Shown here piece by piece: positions 10,450 to 20,984 of a stretch of 24,322 nucleotides of DNA; positions within the stretch are counted from its first letter, which is position 1; each line of letters opens with the position of its first letter. The DNA comes from Ophiocordyceps camponoti-saundersi (nom. inval.). Its lineage: Eukaryota; Ascomycota; Sordariomycetes; Hypocreales; Ophiocordycipitaceae. The stretch lies in contig PDHQ01000166.1 of NCBI GenBank assembly GCA_003339415.1, positions 45,461 through 69,782 on the forward strand. The letters are read 5' to 3'. The translations under genes were made by a program, and so were the position numbers. The notes beneath the pieces were generated by a model, which was not told the DNA's origin, did not search any database, and was given only the letters and a program-made list of their open reading frames with translations.

Positions 10450-10917
10450 GGCCTTATAGGTCTTTAATACGAAGCTAGACAGGTTAACGGCGAAGGGATT
10501 AAATAAACTAATTATAGGCATAAGAAATAGGCTTAACACGAAGATTAATAAGTGCCCTCGTTAATTAATATATATATATATCCTCTAGGAATAGCTACCC
10601 CCTATATAGGCAGTTAAGTAAATATTAGTTATATAACTAGAATAACGTAATCCCTTTTTAACCTTCCCCCTCTAGCTAATCTATTACTAATATTAAAATA
10701 ATAAATTAAAATCTAAAGATAAGATAGATAAAAGAAAGGATAAAAGTAAGATAATAAATAAGAGGGAAAATAAAAAAAGGAAATAAATAAGCTATAATAG
10801 CTAAATAAATAATTAAATCTTGCTAGATTTTATTATAAATAAAAACTTTATAGATAAAATTTTCTAGTTAAGCTTTATTAATATTTTAATAATATTTAAG
10901 GTTTATTTAAAAAAAAC

Positions 10918-12603
10918 CTAATTATTACGAAATTCTTTTCGTAGCTTACTATTTTCCTCCTTAAATACTTAAAGCTTATCGTTAACTTTTATTATTTATT
11001 TAATAGGAGGTAATAAATATCTAAGTTTAAGGTTATTAATTTTAAAAAAAGCGTTAATCTTTTTTTATATTCTAATTATAAATATCTCTCCGTCCTCTTT
11101 ATTATCTCTAATAGTCGCTTAATTAGTTTAATTATTATTATTATTAATAGCTCTTATTATTATTAGTTTAATTACTATTAATTTAGCTATTATTATTAAC
11201 TTAGTAGCGGTATTCTTTATAAAGATATTATCTATTTATTAGTTAATAACTTAACTATTATCTAAGGAAAAGTTAGAATTAGAAATAGCGATAAGAGGAG
11301 CTTTATTAATTATAAGGGTCTAAGTTAATACGCCTTATTTAAAATAGCTTATCTATTTTATTATATAATTTTTAGTTATAAGCGTTATCTTAATAGCTAT
11401 TACTAGCGATAATAATAATATTATAGCTAATATCTTCGGTAGCGGCTTTTAGGCTAGTAATTTTTATCGCTTATATTATATAGCTACTTAATAGTTTATA
11501 TTATCCTATACTATATTATTAAGTAATTATTTTAGTATACCTTAGCTAATATTTAACGATTTAGTAAAGGCTATTATAGTTTATATAATATTAATATTAA
11601 GATTATTAAGATTTAGGTTAGTTTATAAGTTATCGATTTACTTAGTAGTCTTTACTAGCGTTATATATATCTTTATTTTATTATTTAACGCTAGGTATAA
11701 TATATAATAAATCCGGCGTAATATTACCTAATAGATTTAATATTTAAAATATCCGATTTAAAATTCCGTTATACTCTTAATTAAGAAGTTATTAGGAGGG
11801 TATTAGATATACTCGTTAACCTTAAACGTTAAGCTATAGAAATCTTATAAAAGCGTCCGGGCTAAGATAAAGAATATAGTGCTAATATCGTTAATAATAA
11901 GGAATAGCTCTTTTAAGGTATATAAGTATATAAGTAAGTATTATAACTTAAAAGCCTCCGCTTCGAAAATACCTTATAACTTAATAATATAAAGTATAAC
12001 TTTTTTATTTTTTATCTTTATTTATATTATCCTAATAACTAGCTAAGCTACCTATTAGCTATCTTAAGCTTTATTTTTAAAGTTATTATTAGCTAGCTTA
12101 ATTATATAATTTATTACTTTTTTCTAAAATCTTAAGATTTTAATTTATTTAAGGCGGTAGTTATAAGTAAAGTAAGCGTATACTTAGTTAAATTTTACTT
12201 TTAAAGCTACTTATATAAGGGCCGCCTTATTAGCTAGCTTATTATTATCTACTAGTAAAAGCGAAGGGTACTTATCTATTAGCTTCCTTTTAGTATTTTA
12301 TCTTAGCTTACGGAAAATAAAGTTTATATTTTATAACTAAAAGAAATAATTATATAATATTCTTATAAGTAAGATATATTTATTTAAGCGGATAAGATAC
12401 TTTTTATCGTAATAATCCTTATAAAATACTTTAAATAACGTTCTTAAAAAGTCCTTATTTTTACTATAAACGTTAAGCTTACCTAATAATTAATATAATA
12501 TATTTTCGTTATCGGAAATATAGTTAGGCGTTTCTTCTTAGGTTCTTATATCCTAAGATATACTTATTATAAGAGCTTTATTTTTAGATAGTTATAGGGC
12601 TAT
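10918..12603 (-). pseudogene. RIP-degraded reading frame of about 560 codons, unidentified
   Basis: One continuous minus-strand frame can be followed without a frame change, interrupted only by TAA and TAG (never TGA), as expected when CAA, CAG or TGG is hit by RIP. The probable start is an ATA (from ATG) at 12603-12601, after a T-rich leader. Protein-like segments include DKKYLIRLNKYILLIR, DKYPSLLLVDNNKLANKAAL and EYI-stop-YPPNNFLIKSITEF. Near the end there is a possible coiled coil, VFKEENSKLRKEFRNN, followed by a TAG that could be the natural stop. I do not recognise the family. It is not an RT, integrase or obvious transposase. Stop density is not far from random for such AT-rich DNA, so coding origin rests on residue patterns and frame continuity. 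Confidence 0.45.
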
Positions 12604-12779
12604 CTTAGAAAAGAAAAAAATAAGAAAAATATAAATAAATTATAAAAAAGCTTAAAAAATAAGGGTATATAATAATATAATCCTATTATAATATATAGTT
12701 AATTAAAAAGTAAATATTATAGGAGGATAAGAAGGTAAAGTTATAAAATTATAAAGTAAGGAAAAGAAAAATATATAAA

Positions 12780-13320
12780 GGAAAAAAAGAAGGAAAACGA
12801 TATAGTTATACTTAGAGTTTCTATAAGCTTACTAGCTTACTAAGTAATAGTTAGTTATTAAGCCTTAAATAGTTAAGTTAGTTATAATATTTTTTTAGTA
12901 AGTCTTTATAAAATAATAGCCCTTAAGCCCCTTTAATAAATAAATAGTTAATATACTTTAATATTTAGGATATCCTCCTAACTTAGTAATATAGCTTAAA
13001 TAGCCTAATCTACGTTAGCTTAAGTTTCCTAATAGCTCCGTTTATAGCTAGATAAACCTATATATTAAGGGTTAAACTAGACTTATCTTTTTTATTATAA
13101 ATAGATATCTTATAATATATAATCTCGTTAAACTTACTTTTAGCTACTTATCTCCGGTATTTAGCTTAGCTTATAAATTCTATAATAAAGTTAGTATATC
13201 TCTCTTATAGGGGCTATTTTACCTACTCCCTTAATCTTAAAGCTTTACGTAATAATTTTATAAATTAAAATAAGTTTAGATTAGTCTATATTATTCTATA
13301 AAGTACTTTAGTAAGTAAGT
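12780..13320 (-). pseudogene. Possible second relic reading frame cut by the LTR of element 1
   Basis: On the minus strand a frame beginning near the LTR border gives segments such as KALRLRE, ERYTNFIIEF, VAKSKFNEIIYYKISIYNKKDK and VYLAINGAIRKL, broken by TAA and TAG only. It ends in a pyrimidine-rich stretch upstream of the 560-codon relic. If real, its beginning was removed or displaced when element 1 inserted at 13324. It may belong to the same mobile unit as the relic downstream. I do not recognise it, and it could be chance. Confidence 0.25.
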
Positions 13321-13323
13321 AGC

Positions 13324-14890
13324 TGTTACGAACCCTACCTTTTCTATCTCTTATCTTCTTATCTAAGATAAGATAAGTAAATAAGTAATAAAAAGATAAA
13401 AGGTTCGATTTCCTTCCTCCTAACCTTATTACTAAGTAGAGCCCTTAATTCTAGCTAAGCCTTATTATATAAGGTTAGTACTAAGGTTAGTAAGAAGGGT
13501 ATTTTCGCTTTAGACTCTTTTAAGGCGATAGGAAGCTTTTATTATTAATAAGAAATAAGAAATATTAAAAGTATTACTTCTTACGCTTACTAATAAAAGA
13601 AGGATTATATAATATAAATAAAAAGATAATTATTAATTACTAATTCTAAAAATTAAGGTAAGACGTTTCTTAAGACTTAAAACCTTTTCTAGAATTAAAA
13701 GCTTAAGGAAGGAAAAAGAAAAGGAAAGGAAAGAGAGGGAGGGAAAGTGTAATAATCTAAGATATAAATACTAGTTAAAAGTACTATTCTTATTATATAA
13801 GCAATATTTATTATATAAACAGCTTAATAATATATTTTATATAATTAAGTAAAAATACTAATATTTAGTATTTAAATTATAGCTAAACCTCGGAAGGTTA
13901 AAACCCGGATAATAAGATAAGATAATAACGAATAAAATTCCTAAGATAAGAAGAACAGTTAGAGACGGTTAAAAACGGAAAGAAATATTAGCTATTATAA
14001 ATAAAGAATTATATATTATAATTTATTATTAGCTTAGAAGCTAATAGAATATAATAGAATAAGATAAAGCTATTCTATTCGCTAAGGATTATAGTAAATT
14101 TAAAATTAAGGGTTGATTTTAAAGTAGGAATTTAATTTTAAAGTAAAAGAATATAATAAAAGCAAATAGAATAGAACAAAGCTATTCTAAAGGGTTAATT
14201 TTAAAGTAGGAATTTAATTTTAAAGTAAAAGAATACGATAAAAGTAAATAGAATAAGATAAAGCTATTCTATTCGCTAGTATATTTATAATATAAAGCTT
14301 CTACGGTATTCTATAGCTTTCTAGCTAGCTTATATAATTAGATAGTTTCTTAGAGAAGGAAAACTATAAAAAGAAAGCTTCCTTCCCTCGAAAAGTCTTT
14401 CCTTTCCTTCTTTTCTAAGCTTTTAATCTAAATAATTTATACCTTAAAAGCTTACTCTTTATAACCTTCCCTTACCTTATAAGATATTCCTATTTAGGAA
14501 GTTCTTACTTATTTATACTTTATAAATTTCTTATTCCGGCTACTTACTACCCGGTTAAAGTAAGTAAAGCCCCTTACCTTCTTATTACCCCTTTTCTCTT
14601 TATTTTTAGAAGCTTAGATTAAGGGCTATAGGTAAGATTAGGTAATTACAGGTATAATCCGTAATACGTTAAAAGCTTCTTTACTATTATAACTGCCCTA
14701 TAGGTATAAAGAATAAGAAGAGAGTATACTAAAGAATTCCTTTCTTAGAAAAATAGAAAAAATAGAGAAAAATAGAAAAATAGAAAAATAGTACTTTTTT
14801 AATCGCATATATCTCCACGGAAATAAAAGGTAAAAATCTACTTTTTTCTTTCCTAATTAGGAAATAAGCGGCGCTGCCTAGTAATATATA
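13324..14890 (+). repeat. 5' LTR plus leader of element 1 (LTR end not resolved)
   Basis: This begins TGTTACGAACCC and lacks coding features. A possible LTR end is the TTACA at about 14644-14648, a rough inverted match to the start, but RIP blurs the primer-binding site and no second LTR copy is in the window to fix the border. It includes a tandem repeat of 82 bp. After 14648 comes A-rich leader sequence up to the Gag relic. Confidence 0.4.
14110..14273 (+). repeat. 82-bp tandem repeat, two copies plus a partial one upstream
   Basis: Copies start at 14110 and 14192 with GGGTTGATTTT and GGGTTAATTTT. A partial copy of the unit end (AATAGAATAAGATAAAG and following bases) precedes them at about 14052-14085. 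The aligned copies differ by transitions only, mostly C/T or G/A, as RIP would produce. The unit lies inside the LTR or leader of element 1. Confidence 0.8.
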
Positions 14891-14892
14891 AT

Positions 14893-15660
14893 ATATCTAA
14901 TATAACCTCCCCTATACCCCCTTATACTACTACTAATCCTAGACTTATTATAGATATTAGTAAGGTCCCGAGACTTAAATATTATAGCGGGAAAGATAAT
15001 AATTTATAAGCGTTCTTAACTAATATTAGAGCTTATTTTAGGCTCTATTCTTCCGCCTTTTATAATAAACTTATAAAAGTAATTTATACTTTTACTTACT
15101 TAGAAGGTATAGCTTTAGATTAGTTCGAACCTATACTAAGGAATTATTTAGAACTTATAGATAATAAGAAAGAAGAAACGGAGCTTATTTTTACTAATTT
15201 CGATTAATTCGAAGAAAAACTACGGGAAGTTTTTAGCTAGTAAAATAAAGTAAGAACTATAGAGTATAAATTATAAACCTTACGGTAAAAAGGGGCTACT
15301 TCTAATTACGCTGCTAAATTTAGATAAATAACTAGTAAGTTAAACTAGGAAGATAAAGCCTTTATAGCTATTTTTTACGAAGAACTAAAAGATAAAGTTA
15401 AAAATAAATTATATAAGTAAGATAGACTTAAAGAGCTATCTACTTATATAGCTTCTATTATTAAAATTAACGATTGACTTTTCGAAAGAAAATAATAAAA
15501 ATAAGGAAGTAAAAATACCTCTTTTTATATTAATAAAGGTAATAAAAAATATAAGAAAAATTACGCTAATCGAGGAGACCTTATAAATCTAAATATAGTA
15601 TCTTTAAAGCCTATTATCTGCTTTTTCTATAATAAAGAAAGCTATATTATAAAAAACTAC
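14893..15660 (+). pseudogene. Gag relic of element 1, with CCHC zinc knuckle
   Basis: Gag forms the virus-like particle. The relic starts at an ATA (probable former ATG) and shows VPRLKYYSGKDNNL, AFLTNIRAYFRLY, ALD-stop-FEPILRNYLE, FEEKLREVF, ATSNYAAKFR, FYEELKDKVKNKL and INDRLFERK, the usual progression of fungal Ty3 capsid domains. The zinc knuckle at 15619-15660 keeps the CX2CX4HX4C spacing but reads C-FF-Y-NKES-Y-IIKN-Y: three of the four ligands are now Tyr, as expected from TGY to TAY and CAY to TAY changes. Only the Cys encoded by TGC survives. Confidence 0.8.
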
Positions 15661-16960
15661 TTTAAAAAATAAGGAAAAGGAAAAGGAAAAGGAATAGGAA
15701 AAACCTCTTCTATAAATAGTAAGATAATTAATATTATTTCTTCCTACCTAGCTACTAATTATAATACGCTAGGCCTAAATAGGAAAGAATAAAGTGCTAT
15801 TTATAATATAAAATTTAAACTACTAATAAAAAAAGATAACTTAAACTAAGAGGAATATAAATTCTAAGAAAAACTTAGATAATAATATAACCTAAAACTT
15901 ATAGCTAATACGCTATTCCTAGATAGCTAGAATATAGTTAGGAATACGAAAAAGCTTTTAAAGCTTATAAGTCTTTTAAAAGCTAGTATAGAATTCGATT
16001 CCGAAGAAGAGTTTTACCCGCCGAGTAAAAATAACCCTTTTAAAACTTATAAGTAGGTTACGGAAAAATAGTTTAAAAATAGAAAAGAAGGAATTTAAGG
16101 AATTCCTTATTATTTTAACTTACCTAGCTAGTATAGCTTTTCGGAAAACTTTATTTTTACCCTTAGTTTTAACGATTATATTAATAACCCTAATAGAATA
16201 AAGGAAGACTATAAACTTATTCTAGAAAATAACCTTATTCCGGAAAATAAAATTAAGAAAAAAAAAAGAATTACCCCTTCTTACGGTAAAATATCTTTAT
16301 ACTATCGAAACCGATAGCGAAGAAGAAGATAAAAAAATATAGTATTTTATTAAAATAAAGGAACTAATTCTAAAAGAATTCGAAAATTAGAAAAATAATA
16401 GCTACCTTCCTTATAACGAATTATTCCGATATTTAAGCTACTTAGAAGAATTCTTCGATAAGTATAAATAAGCGCACTATAATCTTAGCTAATAATTTTA
16501 CTATAATAAAAACTACGATTTTTACTTATAGGAAAAATAGAACGTTAATTATTACTTATCCTTACTAACTTTTTATAAGAAAGCTAGCTTTATTAATAAA
16601 AGATTCTTTATTAAAGAAATAGAATTCTTTCTTAATAGGGAAACTAATTATAGGATTCTTAAGAAAAATAAAGGAAATAACTACGATTTTTAACCTCGAA
16701 TTCTTAGTATTAAATTAAATACTATTTAGATTATAATTACCTCTATAAGGGAATTATTAATTAAAAGACCTATAGGAAATAAATCCCCTATTAAGGAAAA
16801 TAGTCCTAAAAGGTAGGATTTCCTAACGTAACTTAAGGAATTTAAAAAAAACCTTAAGGGAAAAGGGAAAGCCTCTATTTAAGAAGGGTAAATAAGAGTA
16901 TAACTAATAAGAATAAGGATTTTAGTAAGGATTTAGGAACGGAAAGGCGTTATTATAACT
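15661..16960 (+). pseudogene. Long spacer between Gag knuckle and protease of element 1
   Basis: About 430 codons separate the zinc knuckle from the protease, more than is usual in compact Ty3 elements. The stretch looks coding: acidic segments (FDSEEEFYPPSKNNPF, ETDSEEEDKK) and SYLPYNELFRYLSYLEEFFDKYK, FYKKASFINKRFFIKEIEFF. Up to an A10 run at 16258-16267 it reads in the Gag/Pol frame. From there to about 16860 it reads best in the next frame, and then returns to the Pol frame near a GGGAAAAGGG at 16858-16867. I recognise no known domain in it. Confidence 0.5.
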
Positions 16961-17400
16961 ATCTTAAATTGCAAAATATTAATATTATTATTATTAAAAC
17001 TAATAGTACTAAAATCCCTATTTCTAAACTAACCTTTACTTTAAAATATAAAGGAAAAGAAATAACTACCTTTATAAATAGCGGAGCCGCTAGTAATTAT
17101 ATTTTACTTATAGCTATAAAACGTTTAAATTTAAGCTATATAAAAAAGAAAACGCTTAGTATAGTAAAAAATGCTAAAAGATTTAATTTTTAGTTTAATA
17201 AGGGAATAATTTTATACGAAACTAATTACTTTAAATTTAAAATAAAACCTTATATTTTTACCGATACTTTTAATATTTTTAAAATAGTAAAATATAATAT
17301 AATATTAGGTTATCTTTTTTTTTATAAATATAATCTATAAATTAACTAGAAAACTAGCTAAGTTAAATTTATAGATAATTATTTAATATTTAGTACTTTT
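16960..17400 (+). pseudogene. Retroviral-type aspartic protease relic of element 1
   Basis: The protease would process Gag-Pol. The active-site triad DSG appears as NSG (17077-17085) in TTFINSGAASNYI. Downstream, KYNIILGYLFFYKYNL followed by stop codons at expected Trp positions matches the flap-to-C-terminal block of these proteases (usually YDIILG, then W). Asp to Asn at both places means no catalysis. The local frame 16969-17193 is the only one in the AT-rich block that stays open for more than 60 codons, and it opens with TTG rather than ATG. Confidence 0.75.
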
Positions 17401-18583
17401 AATAATAATACTAATAAAAATAATGGAACGGATTTTAGAAGGAAAAATAAACTAAAAAGGTATAATTATAATAACGGTAAGAAGCCTTATTATAAGATTT
17501 CTAGAAATACTAATAGAAATAAGTTAAGCGTAAAAAATAAGTAATTTAAATTTATAAAAAATAATTACTATAAGAATAGATAATCGAATATAAATAATTA
17601 TAATAAAAGTTAACCTTATTATAATTATACGAATAGAAAAGAAAATATTAAGTTTAATAACGCTTTAGGAAATCTTTATAAAGGATTTAGCTTAAGAAAT
17701 TTTAAAAAGGTAAGAAGCTTAAATAACGAGAATAGTTTAATTAAGGAAATTAAAAAAAGGAAAAACTTCTTTAATAATAATTAGAAATTTATTATAAGAA
17801 ATAAATATAATTATTATAAGTAAGAACTTTATAATAAAGCTAAAAATAATAAAATTTATAATAAAACGCCTTATACTATTACTATATTAGCTACTATTTC
17901 TAGCGTAAATTATAAGGAAGAAATAGCTTCTTATTCTAAAGAAAAGTTAGAACGCTATAAATTAATACCTAAAGAAATTCTAGAAGAATTCTTAGATATA
18001 TTTAAGAAACCCTTAGATAATACTTTACTTAAAAAAAGCTTAGAAGATTACGAAATTAAATTAAAGCTTAATTCGGAATTTCGATTTATATAAATTTATA
18101 ATAGTAACGAAAAATAATTATAAGTATTAAAAGAATATTTAGAAGAATAAATTAAAAAGGGATATATAAGACTTTCTAAAAGCCCTTATAGAGCTCCTAT
18201 TATATTTACTAATAAATTAGGTAAAGAAAAAGATAAATTAAAACTTTTAATTAACTATTAAAAATTAAATAATAATATTATTAAAAATAGAATACTAATA
18301 CTTTTAATAATAAAATTAAAAGATAAACTAAGTTAGAAATAGTATTTTACTAAGTTAGATTTAAAACTAGCTTATTATTAAATATAAATAGCGAAAGGAG
18401 ATAAATATAAAATAGCTTTCGGAACTAAATATAGAAGCTATAAATATTTAATATTACTTTTAAGACTATATAATAGCCCCGCTACTTTTTAAAAATATAT
18501 AAATTATATTCTAAGAGATTATTTAAATATATTTACTATAGCTTATTTAGATAATATTATTATATTTTTAGATACCTTAAAAG
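17400..18583 (+). pseudogene. Reverse transcriptase relic of element 1, truncated by element 2
   Basis: A Lys/Asn-rich linker leads into RT from about 17941: LERYKLIPKEILEEFLDIF, IKKGYIRLSKSPYRAPIIF, FTKLDLKLAYY, KIAFGTKYRSYKY, SPATF and AYLDNIIIFL (18541-18570). The YLDD box reads YLDN because GATGAT became GATAAT, a TpG to TpA change. Ten codons after the start of that last segment, at 18584, the frame ends at the LTR of element 2. The normal continuation into the thumb and RNase H is absent. Confidence 0.85.
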
Positions 18584-18965
18584 TGTTAAGGTCTAGCCCT
18601 TATATTATATTTAAGTTATTAACTTAAATATTAGACTTATAGATTAGCCTCGTAATTAAATAATAAGGCTGCCGCTATCTAGCTTAAAGGCTTATAGCGG
18701 AAGGATTAGAAAGAATAGAATAAAAAAGATAGTTAAATAGGGAGGTAAATAAGCTCTAAAGGAAAAAGCGGTATATATAGCTATTTAGCACGCTAAAGTA
18801 TAGCTTCCTTAGAAGCTCGTTATATATAATTATTATTATATATAGCTTAGCAAATAAGCACCTTTTTAACTAATCCTTTAATAGAATTACGTATCTTTTT
18901 CTTATAAACTTTTACCCTTATCTTTAATATTAATAAATTAATTAAATTAGATTAGATTAGAATAG
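18584..18965 (+). repeat. 5' LTR and leader of element 2 (end not resolved)
   Basis: TGTTAAGGTCTAG marks the start. The Gag frame begins by about 18970, so LTR plus leader is at most about 380 bp. The bases before the insertion are TTAAAAG, part of which would be the target duplication. A short TTAGA repeat (about 18945-18960) lies near the presumed LTR end. I could not recognise a primer-binding site after RIP. Confidence 0.45.
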
Positions 18966-18969
18966 CTAA

Positions 18970-20360
18970 CTTATAAGACTAAATAAAAAAGCTTTAGTAA
19001 TCTTAAGCTAGCTTTAGCGGATATTAATAACCCTCGTAGTAAAAGCTATAAGTTTAGTAATTAGAATAATAAATATAGGTAATATAATATATAATAAAGG
19101 ATAGGGAGGAACGTTATTAGTAAATCTTAAAGTATATAAAATAGTATTTTAAGGAATAAGCTAATACCTTTCTTATAAATAAGGAAGCGGAGTAAAAAGC
19201 TATATTATAAGAAATATAGTTTACTATCTAGTAATAAGCTATAACTTTTTTTATAATAAAGGAAGCGGAATATATAAAGTAACTTATAGCCGCGCGTATA
19301 GACGCCTTTAAGGAAATACTATAAATAAACCTTATTAAACTAACCTTTACTAAAGCTATATTTAACTAAGCTTAGATTAATATAACTTTTATAAGATAAA
19401 AAGAACCTTAGCTTAAGTAAAATAGATTATTAGATTCTTTTTATTTTTTTATAAGCTAGCTAGTTTATTAATATAATATCGATAAGCTTTAAGGTAAAGC
19501 TAGTAATATAAATTATATCTAAATATAGATTTTAAACTACCTTCCCGAGGATAAAATACGGAAAATATTAGCCTTTTAGTAATCTAATAGCCTTAGTAAA
19601 AAGAGGCACCTAAAAAACTTCTTTAACTACTTTTATCGAACTTTTAGTAATATTTAGGAATAAAAGAGGGCTTAAGATAGGCTCCGGACTTTAGTTTACT
19701 ATAATAGATAAATATTTAGCGACTTTATTCCTAAGTTCGAAAAGGTCCTAGTAACTACTATTAGATTTATAAGTTAAGATAATTCCGTAAAATTAACCTA
19801 GCTATACGGGGCCTTTTCCCTAATATTTCGAGATCTTTTAGTTACTATCGATATATTTTATAAATACTCTCTATTTATCGATCGCCTATAAAATTTTACT
19901 TAGTTTTTTAAATAAACCTTACGCTTCCTTAAAGCGGCTAAGAAATACTAACTTAATCTAAATAAATATTTAGGAGGCGCTAGGGGCGTTCCTATAAACC
20001 TAAATATAGGAAAAAATATAAATAAGGATATTCCGATAAATATAATAGGAGATAAGAAAAAGAAAAAGCTAAAAAGAAAGGAAAGCGGTTATAATAAGAC
20101 TTCTACTTAAATATTACGAAATACCCCTTAAGCTAAGTAAGTAGAAAGATTAATATTAGAATAATATAAAATATTAGGTTTTTATATTAAGTATAGAATA
20201 AATATATACCTCGTATATAATTATAATTTCTAACTTTTATAAAAGCTATAATAGAAAGCTTTAGAAGAAACTTATATTAACTATATAGAAATTTTACCTT
20301 AAATCGAGGAATATAATTCTAACGATAATTAGGGAAAAGAATAGCTCCGGGATATTATAG
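18970..20360 (+). pseudogene. Gag relic of element 2, with fully mutated zinc knuckle
   Basis: Protein-like segments include SFSNLKLALADINNPRSKSY, IDAFKEIL, NYLPEDKIRKILAF, KKRHLKNFFNYFYRTFSNI, SDFIPKFEKVLVTTIRFIS, LIFRDLLVTIDIFYKYSLF and ARGVPINLNIGKN, a Gag-like series different from that of element 1. At 20183-20224 a knuckle with exact CX2CX4HX4C spacing reads Y-IK-Y-RINI-Y-LVYN-Y: all four ligands are Tyr codons, as RIP would make from TGY and CAY. The start codon cannot be fixed. Confidence 0.65.
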
Positions 20361-20399
20361 CGTCCTAGAAGATAAGGTAATATAGATAAAGGAAAAGAA

Positions 20400-20760
20400 A
20401 AATATCCTCTATTCTAAACTATAAGCCTTATTTACTAAGATTCCTATAATCTTAAATAACTTAAAACTAATAAATATATTAGTTAATAAAAGCTATAAAA
20501 GCTATTCTATAATATACTTATAGCTAATATAAGACTTATAAATACTAATAAAAAGAATCTTAGCTTAATAAGTAAAAAGGGTAATAATAAGCGGACTAAA
20601 AGTATTAAGTATCGCCTAGCTTTTACTTAAGATAAATAGCTTTAGTTAATTAATTATAATATATATAATATTAGATTTTAATTTCCCGATTATCCTTAAT
20701 AAGCCTTAGCTATAATATATAAAGTTTTACTTAGTCTCTTACGAAGAATAAGTATAGTAT
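20400..20760 (+). pseudogene. Probable aspartic protease relic of element 2
   Basis: ILVNKSYKSYSII (within 20461-20520) resembles the active-site segment after Asp to Asn and other G-to-A changes. FNFPIILNKP followed by a stop at a usual Trp position resembles the C-terminal ILG-PW block. It sits in the expected place between Gag and RT and in the same frame as RT. The motif match is weaker than for element 1. Confidence 0.55.
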
Positions 20761-20984
20761 AGAGATTTATAATAATAAGTGTAGGTTACTAGCACTCGCT
20801 CTTAACTAATAAAAGAGATCTCGAATATAGTATATTTTTATAGCTTAACTTTTATTAGAGAAGTAAGGAGGAGGTAAAAGGAACTATATTATTAGAAGAA
20901 AGACCTTATTAAATACTTAGAGATCTAAGTAGTAAAAGTTAAAAACGTAGAGAAAGCGTTACGAGATAAGATTCCTTTAATAAA

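Larger units (their letters stand above)
13324..18583 (+). mobile_element. Element 1: Ty3/gypsy LTR retrotransposon relic, 5' part
   Basis: The order is LTR and leader, Gag with CCHC knuckle, a long spacer, protease, RT, which is the Ty3/gypsy arrangement for the part seen. The element begins with TGTTACG, a common LTR terminus; the five bases before it are GTAGC, a candidate target duplication. It is interrupted inside the RT, 10 codons past the first residue of its YLDD-type box, by element 2. RNase H, integrase and the 3' LTR would lie beyond the window. Gag, protease and RT read in the same frame; only the spacer departs from it. RIP has destroyed the start codon (ATA) and many Trp and Gln codons. 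Confidence 0.8.

Noticed and set aside
14110..14273. CRISPR-like array
   Set aside because: The copies are contiguous 82-bp tandem units without spacers.
16969..17193. An intact small gene
   Set aside because: This frame opens with TTG and is the protease part of element 1 that happens to lack a stop for 74 codons.
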